64,000 nucleotides of DNA from Zygnema cylindricum. Lineage: Eukaryota > Streptophyta > Zygnematophyceae > Zygnematales > Zygnemataceae. The stretch covers positions 186,001 to 250,000 of the forward strand of contig JBBHKE010001167.1 in assembly GCA_037447655.1 (NCBI GenBank), in the 5' to 3' direction. A program made the translations under genes and the position numbers. The notes beneath the pieces were generated by a model. It was not told where the DNA came from. It ran no database searches and was given only the letters and a program-made list of their open reading frames with translations. Numbering within the stretch: the stretch's first letter is position 1; each line of letters opens with the position of its first letter. Of this stretch, positions 42,101 to 54,329 are shown piece by piece.

Positions 42101-43135
42101 TGCAATTTTGAGACCTCCATAGGTCCTTAGAATGGGTAGCTCACATGAAGCCCGTAGGATAACCTTGACCCGTAGGTGTTTCAACAAGAATAACTGCCAC
42201 CGAGGCAGACAAAAACTTTGACCACGTTCAGCCTGTGAAGAGAAGACTCCCTTGAGTGGATAGCAAAATGGATCTCTAAATTTGCTCCCTTGAGCAGTAA
42301 GTTATGAAAGGTCAAGATTGATCTTTTGTACAGAAGCACTCTAGGAGAGAGGCAGCTACCTGCCAATTTTTCTAAGTCCTAAATCCCTCTCTAAACTTTA
42401 TACTACTCGAGTACGGTACCAATCACAATACAGTATCCTATATAAAGGTACAAGTTCCAGAGTACTTTCTATACAGCCATCGTACGGCATGGCTAAAATT
42501 TTGAGGCCTGACATATCCAAATTTGATCCCATAATATCCAGAGATACCGCAAGCCAATGAGGTTATACCACGTGTCACTTGACATGGCGGTGACCGAAAA
42601 CAACCAAAACGCATATTCTGCCATCTCGACACCTATTGTGGCTGTTCGATCAAAACCAACTTTCAATTCTTCCCGTCAAAAATAAATGCGCGGTATTTGT
42701 TTTGCCGTCCAACAAATGCGCGATTTTTGTTTCGCGAAGTACCATAAGCCGTACTATAGTCTAACTTTATCTATGTGCTAAGAGTCTATTCTTGCCGTAT
42801 TAATGAATTTATCTGCGTGTACATCTTTAAATATTTAACAAACCCTATATACCTTTGCACCGGTCCTAGACTATGGGACAAATCTAACGCTACTGTTGAC
42901 TTTGAGGGACGCTTAGTACTAGGATCAAATCCTAGGTTTGTTAAGTAACTTTTGGTAAAGCTACCAAAAACTAGCATCTGTTTCTATTTCTAGACAACAT
43001 ACGCAACCATGGCTCTAACTTCCTCTCTAACCTTCACTGATTGAGACTACCGTGGGAGTTTGAGAGAGGAGTTAGAAGGCATAATGCCTTTGCTTTTTTT
43101 CTACATTTTTGTTGAAAAAAAGTAATTAATATTCA
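42101..43135 (-). repeat. LTR of truncated element H2
   Basis: 1035 bp, TGCAATTTTG to AATATTCA, inserted in H pol. It includes the reverse complement of ATGGAG at its left end, the stem-loop with CTAACTTCCTCTC and GAGAGGAGTTAG arms (43018-43072) and a tRNA-like module. The next bases (CTTCTTAATTAAG, 43136-43148) resemble a decayed polypurine tract. The rest of H2 is absent, replaced by element I. Confidence 0.82.
42860..42970 (+). other. Antisense tRNA-like module, best T-arm (H2)
   Basis: A-box-like TAGACTATGGGACAAATC (42867-42884). T-arm CTAGG-ATCAAAT-CCTAG with five perfect pairs (42918-42934). The downstream hairpin TTTTGGTA-AAGC-TACCAAAA (42950-42969) matches the Q hairpin in position but has a G-C pair where Q has A-T. 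Confidence 0.72.
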
Positions 43136-43157
43136 CTTCTTAATTAAGACTCTAAAA

Positions 43158-44098
<941 letters not shown>

Positions 44099-44821
44099 GG
44101 TTATGGGCCCACGCTCTAGGGTGCCTATATTCATTGGATAAGAATTTATTTATTGGGAAATGATGATGGAGGGGGAAATTTTTAAGAAACACCTATGTGG
44201 CATAGTGTTCGGGCAAATTCGATGCCGAACTCCACCAGGGTTTGTAGGAACACGTTTTTCTTACACCTGCGTCACAACAGCTACCAAAACATTAGCCACC
44301 ATCACAAACGGTGATGAGGATGGGAAGGAAATAATCATAGAAAGAGAAAAAGGAGGAGTTACTTCTTGAGGGACTCCATTGTGAAGGACCATACCAGCAG
44401 CAGCTACCAAAACATTAGCCACCATCACAAACGGTGATGAGGATGGGAAGGAAATAATCATAAAAAGAGAAATGGGAGGAGTTACTTCTTGAGGGACTCC
44501 ATTGTGAAGGACCATACCAGCAGCAACACCACTAGCAATGGTGACAGGGAGACTAACCGAACGGTCAATTTATGAAAATTAGAACTATATGGACAAGGTT
44601 GCTAAACTCTTAATCCTCAAAAGTGTAGTAGAGGGTATTGCCATTCCCCTTATGCATGTTAGATTTTCCTCTCGCATTTGGGTATCCCTTGTAAACAAAT
44701 GTAAGAGTGGGTCATAGGAGCAACAACAACTCGCCGAAAATAAAATTCCAGCGTATACTTACAAGGGAGGAAGAATAAATGATTATTGCAATGACTTAGG
44801 AGCATTATTTGGAGAACTACA
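44099..44821 (+). pseudogene. gag: Element I Gag, first part
   Basis: Primer site GGTTATGGGCCCACG (44099-44113) read as QVMGPRSRVPIF. Further Gag traces are IVFGQIRCRTPPGFVGTRFS and a YTYKGGRINDYCNDLG-like segment near 44755-44800. A direct repeat of about 120 bp (44276-44396 and 44397-44520 region) is present. There are many stops. Confidence 0.75.
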
Positions 44822-46188
44822 TGTTGTTCTTTGGTCTAAAATAGACCGCAGAAGCCACCCAAACTATCATGCAAAAATCTAAGCGAAGTTAGGCCAATGA
44901 ACAATCATTTGAAATGCATCCTCCATTTAACATACATGCATACACAGATGGAATCATTCATCCGCACACAGGCGGAGTAATCATCCGTACACAGACGGAG
45001 CAAGCATGCATACAAAGATGCACGAATAACATTTAGGGTTACATGAAAATCACAAGAAACCCTAGGACAACAACTAAGGTTTGATGGAATAATCAACATA
45101 AACAAACCTTAGGATAACATCTAAGGTTTGATGGAATAATCAACATAAACAAACCCTGGGACAAATGCATAAACAATGCATATCAAACTTATATAAAATA
45201 ACATGAATAAATAATAACAAACGAATGCATCACACATAAACAAAAGTATAATCAAAGTATAGTCGAATAATCATCACTTAAATGCATGACCTAATCGACA
45301 ACCCTAATAGTCTACATCTTTGGTCCCTACTTTTCATGCTAAGCATTGATAATTTTCCTAATGAAGCTCATTCCTATATATACACTTGTGAGCTGTCAAC
45401 GAATCACCAAGTTTCAAAATAACCAACGTAAATTACATAAGTGTCATAAAGTCCTATTTAACCATAATAAACTGCTACTAAGAATAAGTTAATCGTAAGC
45501 GTACACCTGAGAGTCTAACAATCGTAAGCGTACACTTGTCTACAAGTACAACACTAAATACACAGAAATTAACTTGTCGAAAGCCTAATTGATCACGTAA
45601 ATATAACTATTTGAATTAATACTAAATCATTATTTTGCATAAGACAAAACATTGTTGTTTCAAATATTTACACCGAAGCGTCCACAAATCCGCATCATAA
45701 AAGATAACTTGCTTTGTCACTTGCCGATAAGTCCACTCAGTAAGCCTTCATCACATACGTACAACCCACTTGATAATACATCCAAAAATAGCGCGAACCA
45801 CTTGCCGCAATGAAATTGTACTTTCCAAATATTTTCCGTACCGAAACCGCGACTTTTTCATAAGTGCGCCTCTCACATTATGTTTCGTACGGGCGACTCA
45901 CTTTTACAAAAACATTTCAAATCGATTACATCAGATCGCTTCGCGATCCGCCGTCCATTTCACATTAAGCAAACCGTACTCTCCGTAATTTGATTCGCGT
46001 CACTCAAATTTGATTCTGTACGCTTCAAAACAATTCCTACCATTACTCCCCCAATCCGCAAATCCATTCGAGCTTCCACATTAAATTTAGTTAGTACTCA
46101 CGCATTACAAATCGCGTCGAGTACGCACGAAACCTCACGTACGCATGAAACATCGCGTACGCATGAAACTAAATCTTCAAAAACAACA
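44822..46188. mobile_element. Solo LTR J1
   Basis: 1367 bp, TGTTGTTCTTTGG to AAAACAACA, with a perfect target duplication CTACA (44817-44821 and 46189-46193). It has a TATATATAC box near 45375, two copies of a 47-bp repeat (45074-45165) and the conserved hairpin core at 45934-45948. Compared with J2 it has an extra segment of about 130 bp near 44930-45050. Confidence 0.93.
45074..45165. repeat. 47-bp repeat, two copies (J1)
   Basis: The unit contains AAGGTTTGATGGAATAATCA and ends with CAAACCTT, so each unit can fold into a hairpin. J2 has three units. Confidence 0.88.
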
Positions 46189-46570
46189 CTACAGAGCGCA
46201 GGTAACTCATGGTCTAAGAGACAAATAGTAAATACATTGATAATGAAACTACCTGAAAAGTATGAGAATATCAGAATATCATTAATCGGTTGCACGATCT
46301 TGGTGATAGCAATAGGAAGTGGGTTGATAGAGTTGGGATGATTATAGTAAAAGAGAGTACCATAGAACATAGGAGAGAAATTCCGAGTGTTCAAGAATAA
46401 GCTGCAGGATCTGATTAGCCGAAGGGTGATTAGGAAAAGGGAAAGGATCCCTAACAAAACTTTGGAGGAAGAGGACAACAAGTGGACAAAGAGGTGGTAG
46501 ATTTTATTAACATGGGAGAGGAGCTCCTCGAGGTTGACTATGTCACTCTTGCAAGAAACCTTAACATCAT
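46189..46570 (+). pseudogene. gag: Element I Gag end and zinc knuckle start
   Basis: Fragments MKLPEKYENI, then NRKWVDRVGMIIVKESTIEHRR, and a knuckle start CHSCKKP followed by a stop and H. The matching continuation, HYIGQILSKL, lies at 54329 after K. No clean target duplication is visible at the K ends (ATCAT versus TATAT). Confidence 0.75.
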
Positions 46571-47592
46571 TGTAGAAATTAAAGGATATTATAGTATTTT
46601 CTAGGTTTTGTAAAATACAAAATAGAAGCATAGGCATTCTGCCTCTAACTCCTCTTTCCAGTTCCCATAGTTGGTGCAGTCACTGAAAGGTGGAGAGTGA
46701 GATAGAGCCATGGCCGCCTATGCTATCCAGACAGGGACAGACATTAGATTGGTAGATTTACCAGAATAGTAATTAACGGACCCGAGATTTGAAACTGGTA
46801 CCTGCCGTCTATCAGAGCTGCCGGTAGTTAGTAGCCTTAACCAATTAGTCTAAGATTAAGATTATACACATAGGGATTGATAACTATATAAATAATGTCA
46901 CGTAGGCTATTTCATTTAACGATATATTTGGACATAGATAGAGTTTGTGTTGTACGGCGTACGAAACATCAGAAACAAATACCACGCATTTTGTTTCTAA
47001 AGCGAAACAAATATCCCGCAAGTATTTATGACAACTATGATTGAAATCCTGTTTAATAGGACGGCCACAAAGCATGCCGAGATCTCATAATATTTTTTTG
47101 ACGGTTTGCGGTTAACGTCAAATTGATTGACACGTTGCACAACCATATAAGATTACAACATCTCCGAGGATTATAGGAATGACATGTGTTGACTTGTTGG
47201 CCATGTTGTACAATGGCCGTAAAGAAAGTACACCGGCACTTGTACCTTTCTGTACGACACAGTATTATGATTGGTGCCGTATTTCAGTAGATAGAGTTTT
47301 AGAGAGAGATAGGATTGAGAAAAATTTGAAAGATTGGACCCTCTCTCCTAGAGAGCTTCTGTAGAAAAGGCCAAACTCTGACCCTCTATAACTTACTACT
47401 CAGGAGAGCAAATAGAGAGATTCTTTTTTCTTTAGACTCAAGGCAATCTTGCCTTCAAAGGGGTGAAGGTGGTGAGAGCTTTTGTATTCCAAGGTGGTAG
47501 TTACTCTTGCTGAACACAAAGGGGTCAGGGTTATCCTAGAGGCTTCGTGTGAGCTGCCTACTGTGAGGACCTATAGAGGTCTCAGAGCTGTA
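46571..47592 (+). repeat. Element K 5' LTR
   Basis: 1022 bp ending GAGCTGTA, where the usual terminal CA is changed. The start codon position is ATA. The stem-loop lies at about 46639-46710 with GGTGCAGTCACTGAAA in the loop. Confidence 0.88.
46750..46860 (-). other. Antisense tRNA-like module (K 5' LTR)
   Basis: Best A-box in the window: CTTAGACTAATTGGTTAAGGC (46853-46833, minus), matching a tRNA D-arm. The T-loop is TTCAAAT in AGTTTCAAATCTC (46796-46784), followed by the hairpin TGGTA-AATC-TACCA (46763-46750). Confidence 0.72.
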
Positions 47593-48773
47593 CGTTATGG
47601 GCCCACACTCTAAGGTGCCCATTTTCAATGGAATTGGCCTCATATATTGGGAAAGTATGATGACATGAGCTCTATTTGAAAAACAATTTTGGGGAATAGT
47701 GAGTGGACGGCTGAGGCGTCCATCAAGTGTTGGGATCCCTCTAGGGCTATCACGAAGCAGATTCACTAGAGACCCAGATCCATCTTCAACGGAGAAGACA
47801 AAGGAATGGGAGGTGATGGACAAAGGAAAGGAGAAGGAGACGCTCACACCATTAGCAACTCGTTGGCATTCATGTCACCTATTCCGAGGAACGACGAGAA
47901 TGATATCGATACTTGGGACTACAACAATATGGCGGCTAAACACTTCATCCTCCGCCATCTTACTCAAGGGCTTGCATCTCCTCATTTGTAGGTAGAGAAG
48001 GCATCTAATCTTTAGGTGGCTCTCATAGAGATGTACCAAAGTGGTATGATCCAGCAACAGCAGTTGGCTAATCAGAAAATAAACGCATATGTATACAAAG
48101 GGGGGAAGATATTGGAATTTTGTAATGAGATTGCAACACTTTTCATGGAGCAAGAGAGTGTTGGACAGGTTGAAACTGAAAAGATGAAGGTTAATTGTTT
48201 GCTCATGAAGTTACTAGATGAGTTCGAGAACATAGTGAACTGTGTGCAAGACTTGCCGGACTCAAGGTGGATTTGGAATTTAGTGGTATGGATGATTATC
48301 GTTCGGGAGAATATGATTGAGAACTGAAGGGAGGAAAGAGTGGGCAAGCCTTCGCAGCTGGGAATGATAGGAGGAACAATGATTCCAGGAAACTGGTTGG
48401 AAACTATAGAGGGGAGGGGCAAAAAAATCAAACCAAGGAGTTCGGACCAAGGACTCCTAAGGGTTTGTGCATTTTTTGTAAGAAACCAAGGCACTATATG
48501 GCTAAGTGCACTAAGTTAACCGAGCTGCGATTAAAGGAGGGACAGACAGGTGGACCCCCGAGAGGAAAGAAAAAGGCCTTTTTGATACACATAAATGAGG
48601 CAGAATGCGAGGATGAGGATGATGAACTCCTATTGGATGAGGAGTTGGAAGCGGAAAACGAAGTCAAAATTCCACGAGAGCAGAAATGTGCTTTACGGTG
48701 GATCAAAAGGTGAAGCAAGCTGGATTGTAAACTGAGGTGCCTCCATGCATATGTGTAAGGATAAACAACAGTT
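47593..48773 (+). pseudogene. gag: Element K Gag, nucleocapsid, protease start
   Basis: Primer site CGTTATGGGCCCACA (47593-47607). Gag segments are VMGPHSKVPIFNGIG, NNMAAKHFILRHLTQGLASPHL and ALIEMYQSGMIQQQQLANQKINAYVYKGGKILEFCNE (48016-48327), ending at the same TGA codon as in B. The knuckle CIFCKKPRHYMAKC (48468-48509) and an acidic stretch follow. The protease motif is broken (WIVN, stop, GASMHMC) just before J2. Confidence 0.87.
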
Positions 48774-50118
48774 TGTTGTTCTTTGGTCTAAAATAGACCG
48801 CATAAGCCACCCAAACTATCAAACAAAATGTTAAGCAAAGCTAGGCCAATGAACAATCATTTGAAATGCATCCTCCATTTAACATACTTCAACTAAGGTT
48901 TGATGGAATAATCAACATAAACAAACCTTAGGACGACAACTAAGGTTTGATGGAATAATCAACATAAACAAACCTTAGGATAACATCTGAGGTTTGATGG
49001 AATAATCAACATAAACAAACCCTAGGACAAATGTATAAACAATGCATATCAAACATATATAAAATAACATAAATTAATAACAACAAACAAATGCATCACA
49101 CATAAACAAAAGTATAATCAAAGTATAATCAAATAATCATTATATCATTCAAAGTGCATGACCTAATCGACAACCCTAAAATACTACATCTTTGGTCCCT
49201 ACTTTTCTAACCAGCATTGATGATTCATTCCTAACAAAGCTCATTCCTATATATACACTTGTGAGCTGTCAACGAATCACTACATGTCAAGATAATCAAC
49301 GTAACTTCCACTAAGTAGTATTACACCATAAGAACCTTTTACGACAAATAATCCTAATTGTAAGTGTACACTTGAGAGTCAACCAATCATAACAGTACAC
49401 TTGTCTGCAAGTACGACACTACATACACACAAAATAAAACAGCCGAAACCCTAAATGATCACCTAAATATAAACTGTCATAATCAATACTAGATTATTAA
49501 TACACATAAGACAAGACAATGTTGTTTCAAATATTTACACCGACGCGTCCGCAAAATGCGGTCGCTAAATGACAACTTACTTAGTCACTTGTGGACAAGT
49601 CCACGTAATGAACCAACATCCCATATGTACGGTCCACTTAATAATACGTCATCAAAAATAATGCGATCCCTTGAAAATATCGGCGGACACCGTGCGCCCT
49701 CCACGTGTAGCTCGATCCACTACCAAAATTAAACCGTACTATCCAAATCTTGTCCGTATAAAACCACATACTTCCCCGTAAATCTCACGTGCCAAATTTA
49801 AAGAACACGTGTCAAATACAACGCTCCGTACCGGCGGCGTCCCATTTAATAAATGTTTTTTGTCACATTATGTTTCGTATGGCCGGCGTACTTTTTCAAA
49901 CACTTCGAATATTTCAAATCGGATCGCTTCGCGATCCACCGTCCATTTCACAGCGCATTCCGCTCCACTCAATTTGTTCCTTACGTCGCTTTAATTTCAC
50001 TCTACATTTACTCCCCCAATCCGCAAATCTGTTCAAGCGTCCAAAGTAATTCCAGTAAATACGTGCGCACACAAACACGCGCACGCATGTACGAAATGGA
50101 ATCTTCCTAAAAACAACA
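48774..50118. mobile_element. Solo LTR J2
   Basis: 1345 bp, TGTTGTTCTTTGG to AAAACAACA, with a perfect target duplication CAGTT (48769-48773 and 50119-50123). It has three copies of the 47-bp repeat (48893-49031), a TATATATAC box near 49252 and the hairpin GGATCGCTTCGCGATCC (49921-49937). It interrupts the protease of K between the KDKQQF and KIRKIPT codons. Confidence 0.95.
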
Positions 50119-50123
50119 CAGTT

Positions 50124-51480
50124 CACTACGATAAGAAAGATTCCCACCGTAGAGATAAAGTACCGGGATGGGAGGATAGTCACTACTACTCTAATACGAT
50201 CGGTAGATCTGAAAATGTTAATTGAAGGAAAGACATCAATAGTTACATTCTTCAATGTATTGTTTATGCAGGAGCTGAAAATAAACCTTATGTCTACGTT
50301 TGTATTAGATGATAAGGGTTTTGATAGTAGCACTAGGAAAGGAGTCTTTACTGCTAGATTTGAGGAAGAAGTTCATTTCACTGCTGAAAAAGGTAGCCAA
50401 GGGATGTTTAGGCTGATTTTAAGCAATAAAAAGAAGAAACTTTATTATGCTGGTGTTCATGATATAATATTGTGGCATAAGAGGCTTGGGCATGTGAATC
50501 TAAATAAGTTAAGAGAGATGAAAAAGATGGGAGTAGTGGAAGGGATTTAGTTCGGTGAAAGTGAGAATCTAAGTGATTGTAGTGGATGTGCTTAAGGTAA
50601 AGCACACAGATTACCCTTTCCCAAAAACTGCCACCTATAAGGGAGAGAAGATTCTATATTTAGTACACACATATATTTGGGGGACGGCTAGATTGCCATC
50701 ACCCAAGGGGAAGAGATTTATGATGACTATCACTGATGATTGGTCTCGGTATTCTAGGTTATATTTTTTGAAAAACAAGTCAGAGGCTCAAGAATGTTTT
50801 AGTCAATATAAAGCATGGAGTGAAAAAATCCATGAAACCTCAATCAAGAGAGTAAGGAGTGACAATGGTGGAGAGTATACCTCTAACCAATTTGAGGATT
50901 TTCTAAAAAAAGATGGAGTGCATCACCAAAAGACAGTTCTTGAAATCATCAGCATAATGGTGTAGCTGAAAGATTAAATAGAAAACTGAGTGATAGTGCT
51001 AAGAGTATGCTGTCAGATAAAAAGATAGGCAAGAAGTTTTGGGCCGAAGCAATGAACTGTGCAAATTATTTCAAGAATAGAATTCTTACTATAGAAGTAA
51101 AAGACCCAACACCCTATGAGAGATGGACAGGCCGAAAACCGGATGTTTCACACTTAAAGGTTTTCGGTAGTCAAGTGTTCAGTTTAGACACAGATCGGTC
51201 AAACTGGAAGTTAGACCCAAAAGGAAAACCAAGACATCTACAAGGATATGATGAAAATGTAAAAGGATATACAGTCTATGATCTAAAAAGAGAGGATATT
51301 ATCCTAGTGAAGCATCTATTTGTTATAGATTAAGGAAAATATGTAGATCCCTTTAAGCATACAAAGAGAGTCTTAATCAGATTTAGGTCAAAAAATTCGA
51401 ATGACTTTGAGCTTCCTAACTATCTAAGATTTCAAGAAGATGATAATCTTGCAGGTACAGATCAGTTCAAGAAGGATCCA
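50124..51480 (+). pseudogene. pol: Element K protease end and integrase
   Basis: Resumes with IRKIPTVEI, then LWHKRLGHVNLNKLREMKKM, a CSGC motif, a changed first Asp region (HTYIWGTAR), RSDNGGEYTSNQFEDFL, NGVAERLNRKL and FGSQVFSLDTDRSNWKLDPKGKP. It is split over frames 50215-50550, 50573-50965 and 51007-51333. Confidence 0.88.
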
Positions 51481-53276
51481 ATGTGGAACCGGTAGTATCA
51501 ACTCCAACCGAAACGAAATACGTGGTGGAAATCAACCCAGAAGCAAGGGATAGGGGAGAAGTAAAAACATTTCGAAAGAATCAAAGGGAGTCATCTATTC
51601 CGGCAACCGAGTTTGAGGGAGCAAGAAGAAGTAGCAAAAGAGTGCAAGAAAGACAATTTAACAATAAGGTAACCAAACAATCTAACACCGATGAACCTCA
51701 AACTTCTAATGAGGCATTGATTTTTCATGAGAGAAACCGGTAGAAAACAACCATTAATCAAGAGATTGCCTCTATTATGGCGGCCGATACATGGGAATTG
51801 GTGGATTGTCCACCAGATAAGAAGCCAATTGGGTGTAATTGGGTATTTAAGCTAAAACTCAACCCGGATAACACCATTGAGCGCTACAAGGCTCGGTTAG
51901 TAGCAAAGGGATTTACCTAGAAAGAGGGAATTGACTACAAGGAGACTTTTGCTCCGGTCCTCAGGTTTCCTTCGGTTTGGATACATCAGAGTATGCCGGT
52001 AACAAAAGATATGAAAGTGCATCACATGGATATCAAGACGGCCTTCCTACATAGAGAGTTGGAAGAGGAAATTTTTATGCGACAGCCCGAGGGAGTTGTG
52101 GAGCAAGGGGAGGAAAGCAAGGTATGCCGATTGATCAAATCTTTGTATGGGCTAAAACCGGCGCCCTGGCAATGGAAGAAGAAGCTCGATGAGTTTCTTA
52201 CAGGTTTGGGATATATTTAGATCAGCTTAGATCACTCCATTTATTTGTTTAGAGATGAGGAAGGAATTATTTTTATTGCATTTTATGTTGATGATTTGCT
52301 TGTTTTAAGTAAATCTATGGATAAAATAAATAAGTTGAAAAATGATCTTAAAGGAAGATTTGAGATGAAGGATATGGGATAAGCAAGGGATATTTTGGAA
52401 ATTCAAGTAGAGAGAGACAGAGATAGAAAGATAATATGATTAACTCAAAATGAGGCCATTGGAAACATGTTAGAAAAATTCCAAATGGACAAGGCTAATA
52501 GTTGTACAACTCTTATGGAATTAAAGAAAGGAAGTGAGGGGAGTGTGCAAGAGGGAGTTATAATCTTAGATGATGAGGTAGGCTTGGAAGAGAAAAGATT
52601 TATGCAGACCATCCCTTATAGACAAGTAGTGGGCAGCCTAATATATTTTATGAATTGTACTCGTTCCGACATAGCTGCAGCTTTAGGAGTACTAAGTAGG
52701 AGTCTGAATGCTCCCACTAAGAAAGATTGGGAGGCAGCTAAAAGAGTCCTTAGAAATCTCACAGGGAATAAAGATCTATGGTTGCATTTGGGTGGGAACA
52801 ATATTGACATCACCACTTAGAGTGATGCCAGCTATAGGTATGCTCCTATGAGGAGATGCACGTCTAGATATGTATTGTATGTAGGTGATGGGGCTTGCTG
52901 CCGGAGTAGCAAGCATCAAAAGGTCATTGTTCAGTCCACCATGGAGGCTGAGTACATGGCTTGTTGCTCTACTGTAAAATGATTAATGAGGGTCAAGTCT
53001 TTGCTTGGTGAGCTTGATCATCTTAAGAGTGGTGTCCAAAAAGTGTTTTATGATAATCAAGCAGCCATTGCCATTTTTGCCAATATTAAACATCACCTTA
53101 AAGCAAAACAGATGGACATTAGATTTAGCTTTGTAACGGAGAAAGTAGAAAAAAAGTTAATCAATTTGGAGTATAAACCAGATAGTGAAATGGTAGGAGA
53201 TACGATCACCAAACCTGTGCCTTTCCCTGTACTAATTTTCTGAAGGGAGAAGTGTGGTCTTAAAGTAAAGATTGAC
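51481..53276 (+). pseudogene. pol: Element K RT and RNase H
   Basis: Linker frame 51483-51743, then RT with [42 protein letters not shown] followed by TAG for Gln. [19 protein letters not shown] follows, with YVDD at 52284-52295. RNase H runs from 52805 to about 53245 with several stops; CDNQAA reads YDNQAA. Confidence 0.88.
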
Positions 53277-53292
53277 TAGAAAATAAGGGGAG

Positions 53293-54329
53293 TGTAGAAA
53301 TTAAAGGTAATTTTAGAATTTTATAGGATTTGTAAAATACAGAAAAGAAGTCAAGGTAGTCTTCCTCTAACTCCTCTCTCTAGCTCCCACATTTGTTGTA
53401 GTCACTAAAAGTTGGAGAGGGAGATAGAGCCATGGCCGCCTATGGTATCCAGACGAGGACAGACATTAGATTGGTAGATTTACCAAAATAGTAACTGACG
53501 GTCCCGGGATTAGAACTTGGTACCTGCCGTCTGTCAGAGTCCCCAGTAGCATCTAGCCTTAGCTTATTAGTCTAAGATCAAGGTTATACAATATAAGGTT
53601 TGATAACTATATAAATATTGTCACGTATGTTATTTCATTTAACGAGATATTTGAACATAGATACAGTTTGTGTTGTACAGCGTATGAAACATAAGAAAAA
53701 AATACCATGCACTTTGTTTCGAAGGTGAAACAAATATCGGGCAAGTATTTATGACGGCTACGATTGAAATCCGGTTTAATCGGACGGCAGCAACGCATGC
53801 CAAGATCTCAAAATATGTTTTCGGCGGTTTGCGGTTGACGTCACATTGATTGACGCGTGGCATAAAAATATTGGATTACGCCATCTCCGAGGATTACGCG
53901 AACGAATCAAAAAATGACATGTGTCGACTTGTTGGCCATGTTGTACAATGGCCGTACAAAAAGTACATATGCACCTGTATCTTTCTGTACTACACAGTAT
54001 TATGATTGGTGTTGTACTTCAGTAGATAAAGTTTTAGAGAGAGATAGGACTGAGAAAAATTTGATACATTGGACGCTCTCTCCTAGAGAGCTTCTGTACA
54101 AAAGGTCAAACTTTGACCCTCCATAACTTACTTTTCAGGGGAGCAAATTCATATATTTTTTTTGCTTTAGACTCAAGGCAATCTTGCCTTCAAAAGGGTG
54201 AAGTTGGTGAGAGTTTTTGTATTCCAAGGTGGGTGTTTCTCTTGCTGAAACACAATGGGGTCAGGGTTTTCCTAGAGACTTTGTGAGGGGGTGCCTACTC
54301 TGAGGACCTATGGAGGTCTCATAGTTGCA
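53293..54329 (+). repeat. Element K 3' LTR
   Basis: 1037 bp. It ends ATGGAGGTCTCATAGTTGCA, retaining the gag start codon. Confidence 0.9.
53470..53580 (-). other. Antisense tRNA-like module (K 3' LTR)
   Basis: A-box-like CTTAGACTAATAAGCTAAGGC, T-loop region AAGTTCTAATCCC, and the GGTAAATCTACC hairpin retained. Confidence 0.6.

Larger units (their letters stand above)
46571..54329 (+). mobile_element. Copia element K
   Basis: Plus-strand element of the B subfamily. LTRs 46571-47592 (1022 bp) and 53293-54329 (1037 bp) start TGTAGAAATTAAAGG. It is inserted in the zinc knuckle codons of I. Internal gag-pol is split by solo LTR J2 and carries many stops. The PPT is AGAAAATAAGGGGAG before 53293. 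Confidence 0.9.

Noticed and set aside
48893-49031. CRISPR-like array of three repeats
   Set aside because: The units are directly tandem without unique spacers, in an LTR of a eukaryotic element.
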